Shown here: positions 11,896 through 22,700 of the stretch, piece after piece
Position numbering within the stretch: the stretch's first letter is position 1
Layout of the letters: each line of letters begins with the position of its first letter
Assembly: GCA_007449985.2 (NCBI GenBank)
Contig: VIIQ02000175.1
Location: 149,309 to 213,308 of the forward strand
Direction of reading: 5' to 3'
DNA length: 64,000 nt
Source: Desmodesmus armatus
Taxonomy: Eukaryota > Chlorophyta > Chlorophyceae > Sphaeropleales > Scenedesmaceae
Translations under genes and position numbers: made by a program
Notes under the pieces: generated by a model
Seen by the model: the letters and a program-made list of their open reading frames with translations, nothing else
Told to the model about the DNA's origin: nothing
Database searches by the model: none

Positions 11896-13969
11896 TCAGC
11901 TCAGCACTGCTGGTGGGCTGGTGTGCAGCAGCATGCGCTTCATCGCGTCCAGGCCCAGTGACAGCCTGCTGCCGCCCTTGATCTCTATGTCAAAGGGGAA
12001 GCTGCAGGGGCTGGAGGACACCACAGGGGGATGTGGGCGCGCTTCTCGTTCACGTGCATGATCACCTCGCCCAAGAGGGACTCCAGCTGGGCCTGACGCT
12101 GAGCCTGGCGGACACTGCGGGCTGCAGGTGGCGGGCATGGAATACACACGGCAGGGCATGCACACACATGCGTTCAACACAACTCATGCGTTCCACACGA
12201 GACAGTGACAGCAAAATGAGTGAGGGGAGGCAATGTGAGACCTACTGCTGCAGCGCTGTGCGCATTTGCATGTACAACATCACTGTAATTGAGTGACACG
12301 GGCCCACCCCTTCCCACATGCAGCACCAGAGACACATTGCTTGCAGCGCCCCCCACACCCGGTCGCTGCACAAACAAACCTTGAGATGTATGTTGAGCCG
12401 GACAGCAAGCTGTAGATAAACACCCATGTTCAAGGGGCTGCCAAGGCTGCACGCTGTGTTACGGGGCCACACCAGCTGCATGATCCAGTGTTTGCTCACC
12501 GTTGGTGTATGTGAGTGAGTGGTGGTCTTGCGTGAACACGTCAGACTGCACAATGACCAGGCTGATGTACCTGCAGCGACATGGCGGGAGTGGCATCACA
12601 TGAGATTGGCACGGGAACCCACTACGACAACCCGCACCAGGCTTAGCAGTTGTACAGACAAAAGCTGAGCCATCAGGATACCTCATGGTACCTGCGCAGC
12701 GGTGTGGCACTGCTGCACTGCGTTGCTGCCAATGCTGCTGATGCTGCCACTGCTTTGCTGCTAATGCTGCCACTGCATTGCTGCTAATGCTGCCGCTACA
12801 CTGCTGCCACTGGACAAACCGTATGCACTGTGCTGCGCTGCCGCAGCGTGTGTACCAGACTGCACCATACTGCCGTGCTGGCTGCTGCGCCCTCACCAGC
12901 GCTCCCAGTAGAGGCGCTCGTCCTGCTTGCCAAATATCTGCCAGCCCACTTGGCGCCGGCGAGGCTCGTAAAAGGACAGGCACAGCTGCAGAAATAAAGT
13001 GCAGCACGGCAGCACTGAGCCATCAACACTGCCTGGATGATCCACACCTGCCCATCTGCGGGTTGAGATCACTCGATTCATACTGCTGTGGTTGGGTGCA
13101 CCTGTGGAGCGATAGCAAACTACTGCCAGTGCATGCAATGTGCATCAACAGCCTGGGCCCATACTGTCTTAGCCCAGCCCAGCCTTGTCTGTGATACTGT
13201 CCCAGATCTCAGTGTGATGCTGTATCAGAGCCTGAGCCTGAGCATACTACAGAGCTGGGTTACCTGTGCCACCTCCTGTGGCTTCTTCTCAAAGGAGATG
13301 CAGGCCTCGTTGACCTTCTGCTCTAACCGCGCCTCGACTGCAGCATCACCACAGTGCACCTGCAAACATGATAACAGCCGGGTCATGTCGTTCCAGCTGC
13401 TTGATAGTCCGCTTCTGCTGTTGCTTTTGTTGACTGGACGGTGCTGTCTTGATTGGTAAACGTGCTGCTGCTAACACCAGACCCCTCTCTGGCTTGGCAA
13501 ATGCTCTGCTGCATTGCTGTGACTGGAAAGGCTTGTGGTTGTGGCAATGGGAATAGGCTGACATAGTGTTTTAATTGCTTACGTATGTGATATCAAACAG
13601 CTCTGAGTCCACATCCTGTGGCTTGACCTGGCCCAGGGAGCGGTTGAACATGATGGTGTGCAGCACACCTGCACAGCACGCAGACAACAACCACTTCAAC
13701 AGTGCTGGCTACCGATGCTGGAATAAAGCCCAAGCTGCGCACAAAGGGGATGATCTATATTGCAGCAAGTAGCTGCCACTCACATCTCAGCACCTCCCGC
13801 ACTTGATGCAGCTCAACCTCCTGTGCAAGCAAACGAGCAACGACCTTTGTCAAGGCTCTAGCCACATAGAGGCAGCATTTGTGCTGTGACGTAGATAGTT
13901 GAAACTCAGAGAAAGGACAAGAGTTACACTCACAATCGCTGAGAGGCAGAACACCTCGCAATTGCTCAT
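11896..13969 (-). CDS. ATG101: ATG101, autophagy-initiation HORMA protein (frameshifted as read)
   Basis: Minus-strand exons 13969-13934, 13820-13784, 13668-13583, 13359-13264, 12985-12897, 12570-12500 and 12121-11896 join in phase. The product begins MSNCEVFC, followed by EVELHQVREVLRCVLHTIMF, then NRSLGQVKPQDVDSELFDIT, RLYWERWYISLVIV, HVNEKRAHIP, and ends FPFDIEIKGGSRLSLG...MKRMLLHTSPPAVLS. This is the plant ATG101 order and length (about 213 residues). ATG101 is a HORMA-fold protein that stabilises ATG13 in the ATG1/ULK kinase complex at the start of autophagosome formation. One base appears to be missing in the last exon, at the G5 run 12026-12030 (C5 in the mRNA). Before it the frame reads NEKRAHIP; after it the conserved C-terminus lies in another frame. 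Everything else looks intact, so sequence error or a very recent lesion is likely. Confidence 0.92.
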
Positions 13970-14389
13970 GTTTACTGCTCTGCTGCTTTGCTGCTGTGCT
14001 GCTGAATGATCCCCGACGACCCTGCTGCAACAGAAGCAGGTGATGCCTCAGGACTGGGTAGTAAGCAGCATGTGGGTGGAGTGCTTCGAAACAGGGCCTT
14101 TCCCCCATGCCCCTCTCTTTTTTGTGTGAGTGACTGTCACTTCTTAAGGGCCCTGACTGATAGCAGCGTCAGCGAGCGCACGTCGCGGCAAAGGGGATAT
14201 GTTGGTGTCGATCGCTCTCTGAAACAGTCACGAGGTCTGCAGCACACTACTTCAGTCTGCATTGGGCACAGACAGCACAGTTTACCAAGGTTTCCTGTTC
14301 ACATCACGATACTACAATCAAGCCCCTTCTGGCATGTAGTAGCTGATAATGTACTGTGTCATGCACCACTGTAGCCTGTAGCCTGAGCC
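13970..14389. promoter_or_regulatory. Divergent promoter region, ATG101 / cereblon-like
   Basis: About 420 bp separate the ATG101 start codon (13969, minus) from the cereblon-like start codon (14390, plus). Two protein-turnover genes therefore share one head-to-head upstream region. No TATA box or clear repeated element stands out by eye; the assignment as promoter rests on position only. Confidence 0.45.
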
Positions 14390-17300
14390 ATGCAGGGGCA
14401 GCAGGAGACAGGCTGGCAGGACACCGATGAGGATGCCTTTCTTGATGGGGGTTATGGGTCAGACATTGAATCAGATGCTGACCTAGGTGATGAATTCGAA
14501 TTTCAAGATGATGAGGATGATGCTGAAGTGCCGGCAGGCGAGACAGCAGGGCAGCAGCACCGCCCCCAAGCCGTGCAGCAACAGCAGGGACTGCTAGCAC
14601 TGCAGCACATACAGCCTGGACAGCAGCAGATGGATCAGGACGAGGAGGAGGAAGGGCAAGCGCTGCTGCAGGCGCTGCAACAGGCGCACCCGCTTGACTT
14701 GCATCGCTTCCTGAGGCGGCTTCGCCGCCAGGGGCAGCCCTTGGGCAATACCCTGGCAGGTCCTGCAGCAGCAGCTGCAGGGGAGGAAGCTGCAGGATCA
14801 GCAAGCGGCGATGACAGCAGCGGCAGTGGGGCCGGCAGCATGAGTGACGACGAGGCTGAGTCGGATGACTCTGATGAGAGTGAACCAGCAGCAGGTAGGT
14901 ACGTGTAGTGATCACCAAAGAAGGCGAGGATGGTTTTCATAGTGCCTTAGTCAAGGCACTACGAAACTCTCACTACAGCAGGCTCGCCTAAGCAGCACCC
15001 GTTGGAGCTGTCATGTTGAATCCATCAAAGTGAGCAGGCCAAGTGCATCCACAACAAGAGCATGGGGTGTTAGGGACCACTGTGGGACGCATCACTGCTC
15101 ACAACCATGCAGTGGTGAGTGACCCAACCTCCGCGCCATGCTGTTGTGTGCTGTGCGCTGCTGTGTGTTGCCTTCGTCCTGTGCAGGCTGCACCCGCTTT
15201 GACCCCAACACTGCAGCGCGGCACGCTTACTTAGGAGGTGAGGGGGCAGGGCAGGCAGGACGTCAGCACAAACAGCAGGGGGCCACAGCTTGTGTTGACG
15301 CCCCAGCTTGCTACTCCCACTTCACACCATCAGCTGGCCAGCACTTTTGCAAGTTGTTGCAGTTGCTGTCGTCGTTGTACAGTCAAGCCAAGTTGTTGGC
15401 AGCTACCAGATGAAGCAGGACTTGCAGCACGCCCTTGCCATGTCCAGCTTGTGCTGACATGCAGCCGCTGCCTCGTTTGTGCAGATGTTGATGATCTAGG
15501 GGGGTGTGACGGGCACCTGACCGAGGGCACTGTCACACGGCTCCCCCTGCTGGTCTTAGACGGTGAGTTGCCCCTGGTTGTATGCACCACTGGCCGTTGA
15601 TGGTATCATGATGTTTAGCAAGATGGTGTGTTAGGGCCTCCATCAAAGCATGCTGGACAGTGAAGCGTCCCACCTGTTTGCCTCTCAACCAAGTGCCGAC
15701 ATGTAATGTGGATCAGGATCTGCGGCAGGGCTGGCACAGGAAAGCTCGCTCAGCACATGCCGCTTAATGATACGGTGCACAAAGGACATCACGCCCGCTT
15801 TATGTTGTTGCTTGCAGGTGTTGTGCTGTTCCCTGGCTTTGAGCTGCCCCTGCTGCTCAACACCCCCAGGAGCTGCACTTGCTGGACAGGGCGCTGGCTG
15901 CACCAGCACCATACACCCGCCTGCTGGCTGTGTTACCTGGGTGAGCACTGTGATGCTGCTGCTAATGCTGCAGCGTGTCTTCCAAAGTTCTACTGCCAGA
16001 GGGGTACCTCGCAATGGTAGCTTCATCTGACTGTGGGTGATGATTGTGATTTTGATGATGATGATGATGTGGTGTGAAGACATCAGACGAGCATGTCACA
16101 GGCACAGGGTGCAGATTGACTTGGCCCCTTTGTAATGAGGACTCAGCTGGCTATTGAGACTAACCGTATCTGCTTTAGCTACCTACCTATATGTATTATA
16201 TTCCTGAGATTATAATGCGGCATTCCCGGCTCTTCCTTGGTGCTGTGTGCAGTCCCAGGTCGCTGCTGCATGCGCTGCCACGGCTGGTGTGCTGCACAGC
16301 GGAGGTGCGCCAGATGCGGCGGCAGGGTGACGATGAGCAGCAGGGCAGCGTGGCGGTGCTGGCACTGGGCAGGCAGCGGGCTGAGGTGGTGCAGGACGGC
16401 CGCAACTGCGCACAGTCACAGGTGGGGTGCAGCTGCAGGACGGTTCGTGGCTTTTGTAGCATCTTCTCTCTGTACGTGTGGCCAGCCAAGAGCTTCCGCT
16501 GCCTCTGTTGTCGAATGAAAGGACGCCAAAATGCTTGAAGCTCCGAGCGCATGCTGGTGGGCCGACTTAACTCTATAGCACCTTGTGGACAGCAGCTGGA
16601 ACAGGGGTCTACATCTTGATCTACTGGTGCCATCACAGTGTGACTGATTGGTATCTCGCAACCTGCTTGCTTGATGCTGCCTGCATCCACAGTTGAGTCG
16701 TGAGGGCAACATAGCCAGTGAGGGAGATCTTACTAGACACTCTGGGGTGTCACAGAACAAGCGAGTGTGTGCGGACGGTGTCTTTCAATGTGGTGTGCAG
16801 GTGTCGGTCAACGTGCGCATCCTGCCTGAGGGCTGTACGTCTGATGTGCCGCTGCTGATGCGTCAGGGCTACAGCTCCATACACCCCGCACTCACACGGC
16901 CCTGGGACCTGGCCCTGCTGGTGGGCAGGGTGCGGCACCTCATGGAGCTCGTGCTGCTGCCGGTGAGCTACGCGGCGGTTGTCATTTGCGGGCCATTGCC
17001 CAGCGTGTGCTGCACATTCTGCAGCAGTGCATGTGCGGACGTGGCCCAGTGTGTGCTGTACGCACAGCGCTGGTGTAATGTGTTGTGCTGGGTCATGTTC
17101 TGTAGACCATACACATCATCATACAACACAACACATCAGCGCTGTGTGCGGTGTGCACGGGAACTGGCCATGGCTGTTTCATCCTGCACCACGGCTGTTT
17201 GCCTGCTGACCTTGGCAGCCTGCGTACACACAGTGTGGGTAACGTCTTGCATCTGGTGACCGTGCTGTCGTTATGCCGTGTGCAGGCTGCATCCTTCCAG

Positions 17301-18942
17301 GGCACTCCGCTGGAGCTAAGTTACTGGGTTAGCCACAACTTGCCCCTGCAGGTAGGGTGCAGCGGCAATGCCTTTGGCTGGCCGGCAGGCAGCCGCTGCT
17401 AGTGGCGCAGATAACAAAACGTCTGACCTGTCACAGGATCACATTTGCGCGCTCTGGCTCTTTCCAACATAAGCAGTAATCCAGTAAATCTAGTAACTGC
17501 TTGTTGTGGCGATGTTCATGATGGTGAGGGTTTGCGGTTGTCGGCACAGACCAGCTGGCCCCTGGCCAACAAGACTTGCAACAGGAAGGTCCAAGCGGCT
17601 ACCGCTCTGACAGCTGCGTTGTTGCGTGCCGTGTGTTTCCGTTGCTGCCTATGCTTCCCCATGCAGCCCTCCACCCGCCAGCTCCTGCTGATGTGTTCGT
17701 GCCCGGCCGAGCGGTTGCGGCTGCTGCTGGAGTTGCTGCAGCGGCTTGACCGGCTGTGCTGCAGCGCCTGCGGCAAGCAGCTAGCCACTACAGCAGAGGT
17801 ATTGGCCATGACCACTGAAGGCATCGGCGGCACATATGTCAACAGCCACGGGTGCGTGTGTGCGTAATCAAAGCGCCTGCTTGCGTTTCTTCCTGGTTCT
17901 GGGCCTGTCGTGATGGCATTTTGCAGGGACGGGAGGATGGTTGTGCTGAGGTGGTGTTGTTGCTAGCTGAGTGTTGCATGGATCAAGTAGCTGAGTCTTG
18001 CCCATGCAATTGCCTGAAGGCTTGAGGATGTGCTGAGCGGACGTTCACATATGCGGTTGCTGCCCGACGACGAAGCAGCTACGGCAACCAACCAGCTTCG
18101 ATGAATTGCACCGAGTGTTTCTATGTATCGGCTAGTGCGCAATGCAAGGACCCTCCCTGACTGTAGAGTGTGCTGGCTGTCTGCATCTGCAGGTATGTCC
18201 ATGAGATGGTCACCTTCAGCAAGGTCCATGGGCTGCGCTTGTACGGCGGTCCTGAGACAGCACACAGCTGGTTCGACGGCTACGCTTGGACCATTGCACA
18301 CTGCGGGTGCGTGGCTGTCACGTGTAGCGACCTTGTTCGGCAGCATGCGCAGCGCCCAACCACATGCACTCGCCCTGTTGACATTGATTGCTTTCAAGGG
18401 GTGACACTGCTCCACGTGATTGCACTCGGTCCCTTGCTTGAGTCATCCACAGCAGTTTTATCTTTACCTGAGAGGCTCTGAAGCACAGCATCTGTTGTGA
18501 CACCGCTGCTTGCCTGAAAGGTTTGCAGCAGAGCGTATGACGCTGACACCCCAGGCTATATTACGTGCTCGCCTGCTTGCTTTTCATCGCGCAACTACCT
18601 CACTGCTGCTTCATTGCGGGCCCCTGGCTTCTGCACTGCAGTACGTGTGGGCAGCACCTGGGGTGGCGCTTCACTGCCACACAGCCAGGCCTCACACCGC
18701 GCTCTTTCTGGGGCATCAGGCGGCCCGGCCTGCTGTGCGCAACAGCACCAGCAGCTGGCAGCAGTGACGGCAGCGAGCAGGAGGAAGCAGGCCCTGCTGG
18801 GGTTCAACAGCAGGTAGCAGGGGTGCCGCAGGTGCATGGGCAGAACTGGATGGATCTGCTGCTGCGAGGGGTGCGCAGAGGGCGGCTGGTGCTGCATCTT
18901 CGGGAGCAACCTACCGAGGCTGCAGATGATGCTGGCGGCTGA
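14390..18942 (+). CDS. CRBN: Cereblon-like CRL4 substrate receptor (Lon-like + CULT)
   Basis: Exons 14390-14894, 15187-15237, 15485-15562, 15818-15940, 16253-16421, 16801-16962, 17286-17351, 17667-17851, 18193-18306 and 18642-18942 join in phase, apart from one frameshift in exon 4, to about 584 residues. An acidic, Gln-rich N-terminus precedes [13 protein letters not shown] and [20 protein letters not shown], the start of a Lon-like domain; [14 protein letters not shown] is its core strand. [14 protein letters not shown] begins the helical linker. The CULT domain holds CSACG and CGTCG (zinc ligands), [29 protein letters not shown] and FWGI. The three tryptophans of the ligand cage are in HSW, YAW and LGW. 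In animals and plants cereblon binds DDB1 in a CUL4 ubiquitin ligase and recognises C-terminal cyclic imides. The frameshift is at the C5 run 15863-15867, where one more C would continue [15 protein letters not shown]. Confidence 0.92.
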
Positions 18943-19772
18943 CTGTGTGGCCTGACAAGCCCATGAGTGGTTGCGGTGCAGGTGCACACAGCGGTATGAT
19001 GCTTCTTGTGTGCAGCTTGTATTTCTACTGATCGCGCAGTGACTGGGCGTGGCACCTGCTGCCAGAATGCTGGCAGGGCGGGAATGCTGGCAGGCAGGGC
19101 CCCCTGATGTACAAAAGGTTGTGAATGTGCTGTGTCTTTGCGTGTGAGGATGCAGGCTATGTGTATATGGTTGAGAGTATGAGCATCAACGACTGCCTGC
19201 TTGTTCTGTGGCATAATCTCTGTTGTGCTGGCACTCAGTGGCTGCCCTTCATCAGCAGTCACTGAGTGGGCCAGCCTGGCATACCCTGGCCTGAACGACG
19301 CCCTAGACCAGATTTCGCTGATGTCTTGCATAGGTATGCAGAGCTCTCAAGTGACGCCGGTTGCTGCGGATGCCTTGTACTTGTGAGCACATGACAGGTT
19401 GGTCAAAAGTGCAGTTGGTTCTGGGCCGGTTGAAACCCGTCTTGCCAAGTGTTTTGAAGCTTGGGTGCACTGATGTTACGGATGGTATACAGCCCCGTGC
19501 GCTCACGTGCACCTTTTGACCTCCACCGCAGGAATCTTTGTGCAAACGCACTGGCTCTGCCGCGGTGCGTGTGACATTGATATCGTGTACTCTTATCAAA
19601 CAGCTGCGTTGCTGCGCGTGCTCAAGCCCCAATCGTGCATCACCGGCAGCAGCAGCAGCACGTGGACACTGATACTGCTCTTGCTGATGGGGACAGTACG
19701 ACTGGCAGACAGAGGCACCCGCCTACCTTCGCACAGTATTCTTCTGTAAGGGCCTGAGCAGCACCTACCACC
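18943..19772. other. Intergenic: cereblon-like 3' flank, NRT2 upstream region
   Basis: No supported exon was found. A TGTAA motif (19744-19748) lies just before the NRT2 start and could be a poly(A) signal of the upstream gene, or chance. The interval should hold the NRT2 promoter. I cannot identify nitrate-responsive elements by eye. Confidence 0.4.
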
Positions 19773-22700
19773 ATGCAGAGCCCTGGCAATGGCACCTCCA
19801 GTGGCTTGGAGCAGCAGCAGGATGACCGGCCTGTACCAGTTCTCAAGGCCAGCCGCAGTGCTCAGGCACTGGCCCCAAGCACGATCTCTGTCAGTTGCGA
19901 ACTTCCAGCAGGGGCCCCCAGCGAGCTGAAGTTCACACTCCCGGTGGACCACGAGCATAAGGCTGTTGAGCTTCGGCTGAGGCACTTTGCCCGGCCCCAC
20001 ATGCGGGCCTTCCACATCAGCTGGATCTGCCTGTTCCTCACCTTCACGACCACGTTTGCGCCTGCAGCACTCCTGCCAGTCCTGCAGGTGAGCAGCTGTG
20101 TGCTGGCATGGCATGCGTGCTGGCCTTCCTGTCACTTGGGATGCATGACAATCAAGTAGGCCTGGCTAGCAGTCAAGACTGGTTGGGTGCAGTCAGCAGC
20201 CGTGGCAGCAGAGACTGGGGCAGCTGGCACAGTGCCAAAGTCACCATGCACACCCAGTAGCCATGGTGTTGTAGGGAGTGCTGAAGCTGTGCTGCCTTAG
20301 GCACAGGCACAAACAGCTACCACTGCGCCCATGCCTGTAGTGGTCGCCCCATCTTTACCAGTGACTGTCGAGCAGCTGCTCAAACCGCTAGTCCTGATTA
20401 TGCTGCCTGTCATGCTGTCTTCTATGCAGGACGCCCTGAACCTCAGCCCGCAAGACATCAGCAACGCCGGTATCGCCTCTGTCTGTGGTACCATCTTCTC
20501 CCGTGTGGCTATGGGCACCATGGTGGACGCGGTTGGTCCCCGCTACAGCGCTGCTATTGCAATGCTGCTCACGGCACCCCTCATGTTTGGCATGGCCCTC
20601 ATGCAGACAGCAGCGGGGTTCATTGCTCTGCGCATGCTGGTGGGCCTCAACCTGTCGATGTTTGTGGTGGACCAAAAGTGGATGCACGGCATGTTCAACA
20701 GACAAGTGCTGGGCAGGGCCACAGCACTGTCAGCAGGTGGGTTTTGAAAGTTTGAATATGTTACGTGTTGATTTGTATTTGACACGCCTCATACATCGCA
20801 GTGGAGGGGGTGCACTGCTTTGCTTATGCTTGCTGCGTGGCTGCGTTGCTGTCCCGGTTGGACCTGGCTTGGATTCAGGTCCAGATGTTGTGTTGCACCA
20901 GGGAGGGGTTTTGCAATACATGAGCTACTAGCTGCACACAGCTTTGGGCCCCTGCTGTACTTTCCTGCTTCCTGTGCTGTGGTCAACTGCACATCGCTGT
21001 GGGGCACAAGCACCGACCAGAGATAGCCTTTGCTGTGCTGACATGCTGTTGTTGACTGCGTGTCGTGGCTGTAGGTTGGGGTAACACCGGGTTTGGTGTG
21101 ACCTTGCTGTTGATGCCGCTGCTGTACAAGTGCTTCACGTTCTTCTGGGGTCCCCAAGTGGCGTGGCGTGCAGCTTTCTTCGTACCGGCTGGGCTGCAGC
21201 TGCTCGTTGGGATGCTAATCTTGCCCCTGACAGACGACACACCGGAAGGACGGCTGCCTCATATGGCCAGGTGCAGTTGGTGGCTACTGACTGATGCTGG
21301 CGCACATGTTTGCGACGTTCCTGCTGGGCGCATGCTTGCTAGGCGCTCACAGCCGCTATAGGTAGTGCTTGCATCGTGTGGAATCTTGATGTGTTGATTT
21401 TCTCATAGGCTGCCTTGCGGCTGCACAGTGAGGGCTGTGTGCTGCTGCTGCTTGCGTGACAGAGTCTCTGACTATACGTGGCTGTGCTGTGCTGTGTCCT
21501 GCTGCCTGTGCACCTCCTGGCCCCAGGGGCTGGTGTCGACCGAGCTCCTCCTCCCGCTGCTGCAGCAGCCTGGCAGGGTGGCAGGCGGCCCTGCTGAACC
21601 CCCGGCTGTACCTCCTGGCGGGTGCGTACGCAGCCTGCTTTGGAATGGAGCTGGTGGTGGCCAACATTGTGTCGCTGTACCTCTTCAACCAGTTTGGACT
21701 GTCACTCACGGTGGCGGGACTGCTGGGTGAGTGGTGGTGGTGGTGGGCTGGCGGGTGGCTGGCTGGGTGGGTGGGCGGGAGGGCAGACGGGCCTGTTCAA
21801 CCAGTTTGGACTGTCACTCACGGTGGCTGGGCTGCTGGGTGAGTGATGGGTGGGTAGGCTGGCAGCTGGGCGGGCGGGCGGGTGGCTGGTGGGTGGATTG
21901 AATCGGGCTGGGCAATATTTGCAAGCATCCCCCGCTAGCAAACTGTGCTAAACTTGACCATCATCGATGATGGCCCATCAACTCCACGGTGGAGTCAAGC
22001 ACAGGTTGCTAGCGGGGGATGCTTGTGAATGTCGAGGGCCTGAGGTCATGTGGTGGTGCCTGAAAGTGCTGTCATCACGCACGCACGCTCACCCACACCC
22101 CAAGCACTGCTGTGTCATGCTATGTCATGCTGTGTGATGCTGTGTCCCGCCTGCAGGTGGTCTTTTGGGTCTGATGAACATCGTCAGCAGGTACATGGGT
22201 GGTGCAGCAAGCGACAAAGCTGCCAGCAGCCGCGGCATGCGCGGACGCATGTGGGTGATGTTCATCCTGCTGCTGCTGCAAGGCGTAATGTGCCTGCTGG
22301 TTGGCATAAGTCACGACTCTCTGGGGGCGACGGTGAGGGGCTGCGTGCTGGACCTAAAGCCACAGCATCTTTTTGCGGTTTGGTCCATGCGTCGTTCGTG
22401 TGTTTGCATTTTGTTATGATGTTGCTTGCATAGCTTTTGTGAGTGTAGCTATAGTAAACAGGAATGCTCTGCCAAGCTAATTGCAAGGCGGGCACCTTGT
22501 CGGCCTTCTTGTCGTCAATGGAGGACACAGGTATCCGACAGCTCACTGACCGTCTGCCGTGGCTGTGTTGCTTGTGTGCAGTTGGCTATGCTGTTCCCGT
22601 CCTGCTTCTTCGGCCAGATGGCGTGTGGAGCTGTGTTTGGCATTGTGCCGTTCCTCAGCCACAGGCGCACTGGGCTCACCATTGGGATGGTGGCAGCTGG

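Noticed and set aside
12340..12420. Possible extra ATG101 exon
   Set aside because: Joining 12500 directly to 12121 is in phase and matches the family; the extra segment adds an unrelated Cys-rich peptide.
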